A DNA stretch of 64,000 nucleotides, taken from contig NC_087257.1 in the NCBI RefSeq assembly GCF_037042905.1, positions 25,185,501-25,249,500 of the forward strand. The letters run 5' to 3'. The DNA is from Lytechinus pictus (taxonomy: Eukaryota; Echinodermata; Echinoidea; Temnopleuroida; Toxopneustidae). Shown here piece after piece: positions 12,801-23,000 of this stretch. Both the position numbers and the translations under genes were made by a program. The notes beneath the pieces were generated by a model. That model saw nothing but the letters and a program-made list of their open reading frames with translations, had not been told where the DNA came from and did not search any database. Numbering within the stretch: position 1 is the stretch's first letter; every line of letters begins with the position of its first letter.

Positions 12801-14015
12801 CATCATCATCATTACAATCATCATTTGACATAATCATAATCATCATCATCATCACCATCATCGTCATTATAATTATCATCAATGTTGTCACTATGCTTGT
12901 CACTTCACAATTTTTGATACGCAAACACTTGCCTTACCCTGAACTCATTTTCCCACTGAAAAACAAAGTGATATTGACTACAATTATTTACACCCTGAAA
13001 ACCACCCATTTTTGAACTCCCAAGACAAAGTGACATACAATGAAATGCAAACACTTGCCTTACCCTGAACTCATTTTCCCACTGAAAAACAAAGTGATAA
13101 TATTGACTACAATTATTTACACCCTGAAAACCACCCATTTTTGAACTCCCAAGACAAAGTGACATACAATGAAATTCGCAACACTAAAAATTCCCTGCTT
13201 TATAATTATCAATACCATCCATCAATATCATCATCATCTTCATCAGCACCTCCAAAAGAATAAAAATTATATTTTGTCCTTACGCTTTGTGCATGTAATT
13301 GAGCTTACCTCATGAGGGGATCAAATTGTTCTTCTTCATTCTCATCCACATCACACCATTCTTCTCCATCTTCAGACAGACTGTCCTTTCTAGGTTTACC
13401 ACTCTTTTTGCTTTGTTCGCTTCCAGTCCCTGACAAAGATGACACCACCTCCTTCCTCCTAGTCGGACTCATAGTCGAAGGCGGATGGGGCAAAGGTCGC
13501 CCTCGGCCAACAGAGCTTGACACCTTGGTGTCAGTGAGCTTGCTTTGAGAGTTTGCAGAGTGGTAAGTCCGTCCACTCATAGCAGGCGGATTTCGCTTTG
13601 TTCCACTTGAGGGTCGACCGGGACGTGCTCTTGTCCCAGCCGGAGGCTTGGTGTTTAGGGATGATTGCCGTATTGCACCATTCAGGCTACTGTTCTGAGT
13701 CTTGGCAAAAGGGGTTGACACGATACCGGACAGCCCCCTTGCGCTGCCAGGACGATAATGGTCGGAGTCACTGAAGGACCCGTTCACATTTGATCGATTG
13801 TTTCCATTGACTTTGTTGCTTGGCTGCTTTATCTGATTTCCTCCAGTGTGGATGGGATCCTCGGCTCCTACAGGCGGAATGGGTCTAGTCCTTAAGGAGG
13901 GACGCTCTACCTGCTGCCTCAAAGGAAGCGGCTTGAGGTTCCCTGATAAGGCAAGGTTTTCCAGGCCCCTCTGAAGAGTGGCTCGGATTTCTTCTATCTG
14001 TGTTGCGGTAGCCAT
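897..14015 (-). CDS. TTLL4: Tubulin polyglutamylase TTLL4 (3' end outside window)
   Basis: This gene encodes a tubulin tyrosine ligase-like enzyme that adds glutamate side chains to tubulin and other proteins (family knowledge). I assembled 12 coding exons on the minus strand, all with GT/AG junctions and consistent phase: 14015-13309, 12067-11979, 9438-9178, 8439-8329, 7754-7483, 6566-6355, 5593-5471, 3964-3866, 3382-3248, 2822-2688, 2216-2111, 1107-897. They give about 820 codons. Residues 1-350 are low-complexity, Ser/Arg/Gly-rich, with an acidic stretch (YDDFDEDDGLDGLDDDG). The TTL/ATP-grasp domain follows from about residue 350 to 750: LPWELRKLLKW, GSFQIGRKDRLWRN, KPPASARGIGI, KFDLRIYVYV, NKFMHLTNYS, HELFGFDIMLDENLRPW and EVNISPS. 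These blocks fit TTLL4 better than other TTLLs as I recall them. After residue 750 comes LTPDDIRHLVQTEDEFSRRG. The last visible exon ends in phase 1, so more exons must lie left of the window. Confidence 0.93.
1601..1735. mobile_element. Short fold-back element, GGCCC-ended
   Basis: AGGCCCTGTAGCATAAGGTC is inverted at the other end as TTTATGTTATGAGGCCC. The interior carries GATTGATTGC and TGATCAAT motifs. It belongs to a diverged family also seen near 5.2, 8.0, 25.0, 25.4, 27.8, 39.3, 42.2 and 43.2 kb. Confidence 0.6.
1870..2035. repeat. Dispersed repeat, also at 160-315
   Basis: Diverged partner of the repeat at 160-315, here longer at its 3' side (GGGGCAAAATCGCCCC). The short ORF across it is not a gene. 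Confidence 0.5.
5201..5351. mobile_element. Short fold-back element, GGCCC-ended
   Basis: TGCCCCGTTTCATAAAG on the left and CTTTATAAAATGGGCCCC on the right form the inverted ends. It contains a CCATGG-type interior like the copy at 39.3 kb. TTLL4 intron. Confidence 0.65.
7240..7398. repeat. Inverted repeat with 35-bp arms in TTLL4 intron
   Basis: AGATGATAAAGTTTTCAGTT and CACCATGTAAGGT at 7240-7274 pair with ACCTTACATGTTGAAACCG and ACTTTATCATCT at 7364-7397 with few mismatches. About 90 nt separate the arms. Confidence 0.65.
8005..8281. mobile_element. Short fold-back element, GGCCC-ended
   Basis: AGGGGCCTGTCTTACAAAGA with GCGATTGATCCAATCAATCG on the left; TGCGATTGATCGGATCAATC and AAGACGGGACCCAGG on the right. 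TTLL4 intron. Confidence 0.65.
8487..8828. mobile_element. Dispersed fold-back element (host copy, interrupted)
   Basis: This matches the element at 25869-26188: shared stretches include CTCTTTCCTCAT, AGAACTATTTCAGTAAT, ATGAGCTGAC and AGTTCAGAATAC. It is interrupted by a 123-bp MITE at 8651-8773. It starts close to the acceptor of a TTLL4 exon (8439). The left end is not clear. Confidence 0.65.
8651..8773. mobile_element. 123-bp MITE nested in the fold-back element
   Basis: GCTGCAGTCACATTTCCCCT (8652 onward) is inverted at the other end, AGGGGAAATGTGACTGCAGC, ending at 8773. The terminal repeat is 21 bp and perfect. ATTA flanks both sides (8647-8650 and 8774-8777). Confidence 0.85.
10328..10942 (+). 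mobile_element. MITE with AAAGGACAAGTCCACCCC termini, copy 1
   Basis: About 610 bp in TTLL4 intron 2. The left end is TTAAAGGACAAGTCCACCCC and the right end is GAAGTGGATTTGACCTTTAA, imperfect inverted termini. The interior has no coding potential. It is the reverse complement of copy 2. Confidence 0.8.
11093..11705 (-). mobile_element. MITE with AAAGGACAAGTCCACCCC termini, copy 2, inverted
   Basis: The left end is TTAAAGGTCAAGTCCACCCC and the right end is GGGGTGGACTTGTCCTTTAA. Read on the minus strand it follows copy 1 through the interior, including landmarks such as CACTCACTATTTCTTTTGTA and TGACAATAAGGACCAA. Copies 1 and 2 lie 150 bp apart, facing. Confidence 0.8.
12690..12885. repeat. ATC/CAC trinucleotide microsatellite
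   Basis: Interrupted runs of ATC, CAT and CAC triplets in TTLL4 intron 1. Another short block of the same type lies at 13205-13255. Confidence 0.85.
12921..13175. repeat. Tandem duplication of a 126-129 bp unit
   Basis: The block starting GCAAACACTTGCCTTACCCT at 12921 is repeated from 13047, almost unchanged except for a 3-bp insertion (GATATTG versus GATAATATTG). It lies in TTLL4 intron 1, 134 bp from the first coding exon donor. Confidence 0.9.
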
Positions 14016-14116
14016 GATGGTTGTTACAACTACATTATTTCTTTTTGTTCAAGTCTTTGTTGGGAGATGCATTTTGTTCATTGGCTGTTGTCATCTTCAG
14101 AAGAAATTATTAATCC
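14016..14116 (-). other. TTLL4 5' UTR part of first coding exon
   Basis: Upstream of the ATG at 14015 (context CATCATGG) the minus strand reads back to a pyrimidine-rich acceptor, TTTGTATTGCAG, with AG at 14118-14117. The first coding exon therefore seems to begin with about 100 nt of untranslated leader, and a separate noncoding first exon should lie further upstream. The exact boundary is inferred from the splice motif only. Confidence 0.5.
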
Positions 14117-15376
14117 TGCAATACAAATAAAGTAAAGTAAAATCAATTTACTGACAGACAGGAAATTGATATAAAAATATAAAGATATATACAGACAATA
14201 ATAGTTCTCGAGGGAGAATTAATAAGGATAACCATGAACATTCACAGCAAATTACAGCTAAAATCTCCATTTGCGGAAATGAAGAGTTAGTTTACTTTGC
14301 TTTTTGGCTATCACATACAAGTACTCTGTTTCTCTATTAACATTCAAATAAATTTTAAAAGCTTGGTAGGTGGGAGAGTTATTTTGGAATTTCCTTTAAT
14401 TTTCCCTCAAAACCATGACCATTTTTGGCTGTGTGAATGCGATGAAAATGGCAAAAATTTTAGCTGTGTGCCAGGTAAAAATGGCAAAGGTAAAAATGAC
14501 AGAGGTAAAAATGGCAGCGGTAAAATATGTGAAATCAATACACAATGGGGAAAATACTATTTACAGAAACAATGCTAAAAATGACGATGATCATAAAGGT
14601 TGGTCATCTTTAAAGTTTAAAGTTGAAAACTTTATGGACGTTTGGTATATCACATAAGCTTCAAGAATATAAAAAAAGATATATGTTCAACATTTACGAG
14701 TCGAGACATTATTGCTTTAACATGACTACCCTACGATTACAACGAGCCTTTTCGTATGGACTTTCCATAACCCTGTCTATCATAGGTACAATGAACTTAA
14801 CTTAATTTGTAACATTTGATGGTGATGGATTCGTAAGCTATTTTAGGCCTAATATTTTTAATTAAATTAGTTATTTTGTTACTTTTTTGTTTATCTAATG
14901 ATAAAGCATGGGGGCCGAGAGGTTGCTGCCCATTTCGATAATTCACTTTTTTTTTTTAATAGAAAAGGGGTGGGGAAATGAGGGAGAAAATCTGAGGAAA
15001 TAAAAGAAAACATATTTTAAATAAATTACTTGGGCCTAGATTACACCGGAGAAAAATGACATCTGTTTTGAAATTGATGCCATCCATGCCCCATCCAAGA
15101 TAAAATGCATCAGAGTGCAATTGAAAGACCCCTAAACTGAAAGGTGATATGTCAGTGTGGCTTGCCATAAACGCATTTTCTCTCAATGCCGACGGTGTCC
15201 AAAGAAAGAAGATCATGCCTACGTAGCTAGGACATGTCTGGAGGTGTCTTTCCAAGGACCATTCTTCGTATCGCCAAAATTGGCTTTGTGAAACAGTTGA
15301 GCGATATTTCGTTCTTACGTAGTCGTAGAATGGTTCTACAAAAGACCCTTTCCTGCAACACTAAACAGGCCCCTGG

Positions 15377-16422
15377 GGCCAATTGCACGAAAGTGTCTTT
15401 CCAAGGACCGTCTTTCAGGTCACTCATTTTTTATGATGCGCTATATATATAATATAAGCAGGGTATTTCTGAAATTTTTTATTAAAAAAGAACATTCGTT
15501 AGCTTGCTTTTAAATCAATTTTTACACGATTACCAGTGCCAGTGCCAGTGGCAGCCAGTACTGCAGTAGGAATATCAGTTTTTTTATCACATAATTTAAA
15601 AAAACAAAGATTGTGTTTATTATGGCAGTGAGTCCAAACTTCGCGCGTGTCCATACTTCGCGGACGGTCATTATCTCAAAAACTAGCCAATATCCTTAAA
15701 ATCTGACATCATCAACATGAAAAGCAACCTAAAATTACCCTTTGGTGTAAGTTTCTTTAAGATGAGTTCAGTATTCATGAAAATATTGACAAAAGATCGG
15801 CAAATTTGTCACCGTTAGCGCCCGTTTTGAAGAAATCTGATATTCTCAACAAGCATTACGATATCACCATTTTGCAAGCAGAAATCATCAAAAATGTGAG
15901 TTAAATGTGGTACTAACCGATTCTATAGCATTTTGCCGTCAATCTGATGTAAATATGTCACTTTTTGAGCTTGAGTTTTTGTTTAAATCTCCACAAAACT
16001 GTGGTCCGCGAAGTTAGGTCACACTTTTTCAGAACGGTTTTCTAGCATGTAGCGCGCATTCGCCAATCGGAATAGAATTTTGAGATCGCGATACCGGCGA
16101 AATCCCTTGACCTACTTTACATTTTCGTCCACGAATTTATAGTTTAGGATCTTGCCGTCAATGTGGTAACTATTTCTTGAATTGGTTTTGTATAAATTAT
16201 GAATATTTTGTGAACAAATTTAAGCCTGATGAATATTTTTGAAAAGTCCGCGAAGTTTGGACACCCCATCATATAACGGGCAAATAAAATATGTTTGGAG
16301 ATAATTTATTTAAGAAGCGTTTCACATGGCGTATCATAATTTCATAATAAATGGGCGACACGAAAGACGGTCCTTGCATTTGCAAAGCCAAAGACCCTTT
16401 CGTGCAATGCCAATGGGCCCCT
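15377..16422. repeat. Outer inverted repeat around the TIR element
   Basis: GGGCCAATTGCACGAAAG with GGACCGTCTTTC at 15377-15440 recurs inverted at 16320-16422 (GAAAGACGGTCC, then CTTTCGTGCAATGCC and ATGGGCCCC). The arms, about 100 bp, flank the element at 15632-16263, as if that element inserted into an older fold-back element. Confidence 0.55.
15632..16263. mobile_element. Noncoding TIR element with ACTTCGCG repeats
   Basis: About 630 bp in the TTLL4 upstream region. The left end reads GTCCAAACTTCGCG and the right end CGCGAAGTTTGGAC. Further subterminal copies occur inside (TACTTCGCGGACGG near 15654; GTCCGCGAAGTTAGG near 16004). No ORF, so presumably non-autonomous. Confidence 0.75.
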
Positions 16423-17017
16423 GTGGCTATGGCTATGTACCGGTACCGGTACTCCTCGCCTCGCATGCCCGGCCCCGCGCCCACGTCCTTGCACTCACCA
16501 TTCTCGCGTTGCAAATGATCGGCTTACAGACGAATATATGGTATGAGCTCCGCCCTCACTATTATACTGGTAGTACAACAAGCATACTGCCCTGATTATC
16601 AACGAACGCCTACAAATATGAAACAAAACACGAAATCCTCTTGCATTATCATTTTGCAACAGATCTTGGTCAAAAGCAATTTTCACTCAATGCCCATATC
16701 GACGATCAATGCAGTAAATGTATGCAGCAGCAACGCTTAGCAACAATTAGATTTTTCTACCAGGATTTTCTCGGACTACGTGTCATCCGGCAATTCCTGT
16801 GTATGTGTGCACATTGGACGATCGTTGTATAAACGTCTGGAAATACGTTTATCAAATTTATGACCTTTGACATGTTGATGCGGTCGCATAATTAATGCGC
16901 GAGATTTAAATTCGTGTTTCACACATCAACAGCAATTCTGCTGCAGATATTTGCCAAAAATTTGCAAAATGTTGAGCTGAAACAACTTTCGCATTTCCAT
17001 TGAAAGGAACAATTACG

Positions 17018-20000
17018 ATGGCTGTACATGAGCAGAAGTTGATGTTGGGTTCGCAATTGGAGAACGCCACGAACACCATGAACACGAACGCTTCCGTGCT
17101 TCTCGGCTCGACTGCCGAGCTTGAACTCGGCGAACCAAAACTAGCAGCAGAACGGTGAGTGGTGGTCACCCGGCGCCAGCCCGGTCCCACCGGCGCTGAT
17201 CCGCTGGCGTAAGGCTGTCTTGCGATGCCCAGCTGACAGTTGGCAAATCATGTAGGGCCTAGCCCCCCCCCCCCCAACAAATTGTTATTGGCTCTAAATA
17301 GTTTTACAATTTTTTACTGAATCAACTCAAGAAAATATGTAGACTACCGTTAATAGGTTAGATTTTTTAATATGTTTTTAATTTTGTCTAGAGTCTAGAC
17401 AGCTGCATTTATGTCAAGTATCACACTTGATCGATGATCTAGTTCGATTAACTGATAAGGTCATGATGTTTGGGGTGAGGGAAGGGGAGGAAAATAGTCG
17501 ATTCTTTTTTGTGCATGCTAGAGTATACACCCGAGAATGAGGTTATATTATAACCTCGTTCGTAGGATGAGTGCATGAGTACTGTTGGCAGCCGTCTGTT
17601 TCGAGGAGTTTTTTAACATTATTATCATTATTTTTGTTCTCCTCGTACACAGATGGCTCGCTATTGTGCAGCCACCATTAGGAGGTTAATCCCCCTGTCA
17701 GGGCTCATCGATATTTGTCTTTATTTCATAAAAATATATAATTAAATAACTTGTCCAAAATAAAGATTACCGGTATTATTCCGTTTTGGCCTGAAAGTGA
17801 AATGCACCAAAACGGGAAAAAATAAACTTAAAAGGGGGAAAAAAACAGTGACTTACTTCGGCTGTCCCGCAACTGCCGCTTCCTGGTATATCCGAACTTA
17901 ATACTTAAACATATGGCCATTGAATCCCTGTGCAGATCACTCTAGGCGACACCCCAATACTTACCCGTGTTAATAAACTGGGACTCCACTCACGCGCATT
18001 TGGGCCGCCCTAGCTTACAACTAAGCTTTGCTTTACGAAAAAATAAATATTCTTATAATTCAATATATGTTACTAAATAAATTTGTACTGTTAAATCGGT
18101 ACTCACCGGTTCTTTTCTTGAATTTGCTGGCAATTTCCCACGCTTCTGGCTACAATTCTGCGACTAGCCCTGTCGCGGTAGACAGCTACATATGCAACTT
18201 TATTTATAAATGGAGCGCCCCTTACGAGAGTTGTTAATGCCGTGGAGAAATCGTTAGGCATTTTTGCCTGTGTTCAAGGCGTAGCTGTTCTATAATGATT
18301 CTGAAAGAGAGGCGCATCACCCCCACCCACATGGGCGCAAATCCCAGGGGGACATGTCCCCCTCACCCAAAATAGTCGGGGGCACATTATGAAATGCCCC
18401 TCTACTATTTTTGGTCTTTTAATTCAAAATCGAAATAAAACATGTATTTTGGAAGAGACGATCTTACTTTTGGGGTGCCCTTTTTTTTTTGGGGGGGGGG
18501 GGGCTTGTTTGCTTGTCAAATTTCTTTTGGTCAAGATGACCTTCTTTTAATTGGGGTGATAAACCTTTTTTTTTTTTTTTTGCTTGTCAAATTTTCCAGC
18601 CCCTAGTCCCCCTACCTTTGGGGAGAGATTTCCGCCCTTGCCTAACACTACTCTTGATATTGTTTGCGAATCTGCACGGGCGTCGGGGGATGAGGAAAAG
18701 CGGTGAGACGAGAAAAAAATAGAAGGGAAAAGAGGACAGAAATAAAGTGAACGAAAGATAAATTAATTGAAAATAAAAGGGAGGAGAAAAGAGATTTTAT
18801 GTGCCCGTGCAAAAAGAAATGAGCAGAGGTTGAGATGTTGTCCGTTTGGGCAAATGTTTGTCTGTTTGTTGGACTGGCGCCTGTTGCAAAAATTATTAAG
18901 CTGATTGAATCAGGAAATGTTCCAACTGCTTCATGAGGATTTAGCGGTTGTAGGTATAAATCCGTATAAATCGCGCTCTAACGCTCTAAAACTGTGTTCC
19001 GGGCTGTGTTCTTAAAAGTTGTCCTTCATATTCATTTTCGCAAAAGAATATCAAGTTTTCAATCAATTGTCTATAGTTATCCTGTTTATGATAAAAAATA
19101 CTTAGAAATTGGGTTAGGTTAGGGTTAAAAATTATCAGGGCACAAAATATATTTTTTCAACTCGAGCGTCGTGCTGGCATTATTTGATCTGTGAGATTAT
19201 GTTTTTAATGACATTCATTCTATTCACAGCAATATATTATTAAACATTGCCGCACGCGCTGCGTGCCGCATGAATTATAGATAGGTCTATACTTATCAGG
19301 TGAATGCTTTACCGCTTCACACTGATCATGCTGATACTGTTTTGTAAATTATAAAAAAGGGGAATTTCACCTTGATAAAAAGATTGTGATATAAGAAAAA
19401 TAATTTCAAAATATCTGTGAAGGTGTTATTATTTTTCTTTAAATTAGAGTAAATAGAATTTCGAATGCTTGATTTGTGACGCCATAAACAAGCAGTTGCT
19501 CTATATTCTATGTAATATAAAATGCCAAAATTTCCCATTTTTAATGGTCCGTAATGACCCACTTTTTTCTTTTTGGAACGGGTAGGGGTATGAAGTTATC
19601 TATTGAAATACTGAATGTACAATAAAAGTCATTATCATGTATTTCTTGACATTTCATTTACTTTTTTTTACCATAATTATATCCTAAAGCTGCTCGCATA
19701 GGCCTACGCCGTCACAAATAATTTTTTTTTTAAATCTCACCTTTAATTTTTTTTTTGGGGTGGGGGATGGATTTTCCTCGAACGCATACCAATTTTTCAA
19801 ATTATTTTTTTCTGCTATTTTCATAATAAACTTTAAATGAATTCACCTTTGCACTACTTAATTTTTTCAAAGACAAAATTACATCTAGTCATCATCATCA
19901 TCACCAACTTCATTCTCATCTTCATCACCACTACCACCATCATCATCATCACCGCCACCATCACCACCACCATCATCTTCACCAAGATAATTTTCATCAT

Positions 20001-23000
20001 CATAATCATTGCCATCATCGTCTTTCTTTTTTTCTTATTTTTTCCCCTTCCAGTTCTTTTTTTCCCTTCATATTTTCCTCCTTTTGCAGAGGGGCACACC
20101 ACCACGCCCCCTCACTGGATATCCGCCTCTAAATGTGTTTGATGTTGTATATAAGTTGGCGGATGCCTCATGAATTGAAATAACAGAGAAAATAAGGAAA
20201 TGGAAAAAAGTAAGAAGAAAAAGAAGGATGAGGAGAAGAAAAAAAGAAAGCCAAACAAACAAGAAAAAACAATATCAAAATTTCGTAATAAAGTCTTCTA
20301 CGTCAGCTTAATAATTATGTTTTCAATGAAATGAGAACATAAAAGAATTGAAACAAGTAAAAAGGGTTAAAAGAAATAGAGGGAAGCTCCGAGAAAATAA
20401 AAAAGGGTAAAAAAATAAGAAAAGACTTTGAAACACTCACAACACAAGCATAATAAAAAAAATTGGGAATAAGCGAGGACAAGTAGCTGAGGGACCCCTC
20501 CCCCTCTCTCTAGTTATTTATCTATCAAACTCACATTCACAAGAACTTCTTACTAATCAAAATATTGCGAGCAAAAAGCACGAGCTGGCATTTTTTTTAA
20601 TATTCAAAACTGATAGAGAGACACCTTTTAAACAATTCATGAAACATAATAAACATTCATTAGCTTAATCGAATCATTCGATTGCGAAAGGATCTGAGAA
20701 TTTAGTGTTTTTAGGAATTCATTAGAAGCATAAAATTGTATCTCATCATTAAAATAAGATGGGCGCAACGCATGAGCTAAAGCTTTATATACCAATACAA
20801 AATTTGGACATTTAAAATATTTTCGTAGTTATGAAAAAGATTGATATTTCATGAAAGCTCGAATCCCGAGGAGGAATATTTTTTATTAATTGACTTTCAA
20901 AAAGGCTGTTCTAAGCCCCATTTAATATTTGATTATAAGTCGAATAAAACAGTAAAAGCTGAAAAAATAAATTATTTTTTATTCCATCATTATTCTCTTT
21001 CTCTTTAACCCTGGTTCCTTTTTTTCTGGGGGGGGGGGAGTATTTTGGTTTTAAAAAAGAGAGAAAAAAGATAATTGCTGGCTTGTGGACGGTAGTGGTA
21101 GGGACACCCCTCCCCCCCCCCCCCCCCCCGTAGTTACGCGTTACGCCATTATTGGACCAAATGATCCTACATGTCCGAGGCGAAACTTGTGCAATCAATT
21201 AAACGTTATTCAAAAAAAAAATTAAAGCTTGCGCTGTTTAACTTCAATCTCTTTCACCTAAATTTACGATGAATGCTAGCGTTATGAAATATATAACTAT
21301 CAACGTCTGGCGAAAAGAATAACCAACCGATCACCTGACGAGAACGCGTATCACGTGATCTGCATATCAGCTCCGATCGCGAGTCAGAAGTGAAGAGCAA
21401 CTGCCAAGAAAATCAAGAAAAAGTCGTCAAAATGTAAGTTTCCCTTAATTTCTTTCATTTTTTGTTGTTGCTAACAATGCATTTACACACTAAAATTTAA
21501 ATTTAAATAAAAGAAACGAATTATAGCTTCTACTTGTGATATTATATAGAAATATCCTGTTCTCAAAGATTTCTAACCCAAAATACTACTGATGTCGCCT
21601 ATGAGGTCCATACATGTAATGTTTGGACCTCAAATTGGTACTGGGAGTAGTGCAGATCGAGTTACAACTTTGGTCTCTGTATTTTGGTGAGTGGAGCTAG
21701 CCTGGAGGCATCTGGGGAGTAAAGTCATATACTCTACGTATGGTTCGGGGAGTGACCATACGTAGAGTATATATGACTTTACCTCCAGGCTCAGTGGAGC
21801 CAGCGGAGTTCAGCAGAACAGCAAACATAACTCATAATAGAGACTGAAGCTTTTGGTCTAAATTTTGTCCAGCCATGGCCATGCCAGCACAACATTTTTT
21901 TTCCATTTTTTTCCATCTTGATCGACCTTGTCCTTGTGACCATGATTAATGATGACATTTCTCACTTGACTTGAGTTAACTAATGTTCAGTTTGAGTCTG
22001 ACAGTGTCAGTGAGAGCGAGAGTTCAGTACAGTAGAGAAGAGGAATAATACTGAAGAAGACTCATTTTATGGATTACACTGATGTTTTTTTTGGCAGAAA
22101 GAATGACAGTGATTCTATTGACACCTTGTTTGGGACTTTGGGTTTTACCAAAATTGTAATTAATTGAATTGTCCAATTTATTTAATTTCATCTCTTTGAC
22201 TCTTACTCTCTTCAATATGGTATTCACACATCTTTCCGTTTTTCAACACTACACCCCTGTACATGCATGTATTATCTTCTTAATCTAAATTTTCCAATAT
22301 CCCCCTTTTTCCATTTTGTCATTTTTGTGTAAGTACAGTCTTTGATTTATTAATCTATTCATTATTTGTATGAAATAGATGAATATGGAAAAAATATTAA
22401 AGCTGTAGGCGTAGCCTTTTAGAAAATAAAAGCTTTACAAAAATTTAAATGAAGTAATATATTCTTCAAATTATTTACAGATTGCTGATAGACGAGCTGG
22501 ATGATGAAGATGAAGAAATCTTCTTTGGACCTATGACTGATAAGGAGAAACTCAAATCCAGGAAGATGCGAAGAAAGACGGAAGTTTTCAAGCCTGGGTT
22601 CCGAAGCAAGTGTGGCAAAGAGGAGGAGGAAGAGGAAGACTTGGCTGAAGTTAAAAATTCACTGGAAATGGTTCATGACGATGTCCTTCTTGATGGTAGT
22701 GAGGGAAGCCGTTTTGTTGATTTGCCATCATTGATGTCATCACATAGCATCTCCCCTGTAGAACTAGAAAGTGGCATTGGCTCTCCCGGTACAAAGAATG
22801 GAGAAATTTTAAAAGAGGATTCAGCAAGTAACACAGGCCTGTTCACACACCATACACCATCACCCAGTATGAAGAATGTTAGGAGTTCAGAATCAGTTGT
22901 CAGTGTGAATGCACCACCATTTAGTCTGGTCACTGTGTCCCCACAAGCAGAAGCTGCAGTGGTGAGTGAGGGTTACAGTTCTTGCAGTGTGGAGCTTTTC

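Noticed and set aside
12905-13165. 86-aa frame with an internal repeat
   Set aside because: It is a shadow of the intronic tandem duplication; no homology or exon context.
16906-17190. 94-aa minus-strand frame
   Set aside because: It is antisense to the plus-strand coding exon 17018-17154, which has a start codon, a donor and a matching phase.
19837-20142. Reading frames on both strands over a triplet repeat
   Set aside because: ATC/CAC microsatellite translation; no splice sites or conserved motif.
22482-22484. Start of the GTSE1-like protein at position 22482
   Set aside because: The codon is TTG directly after a splice acceptor; it is an internal codon, so I placed the start at 17018.
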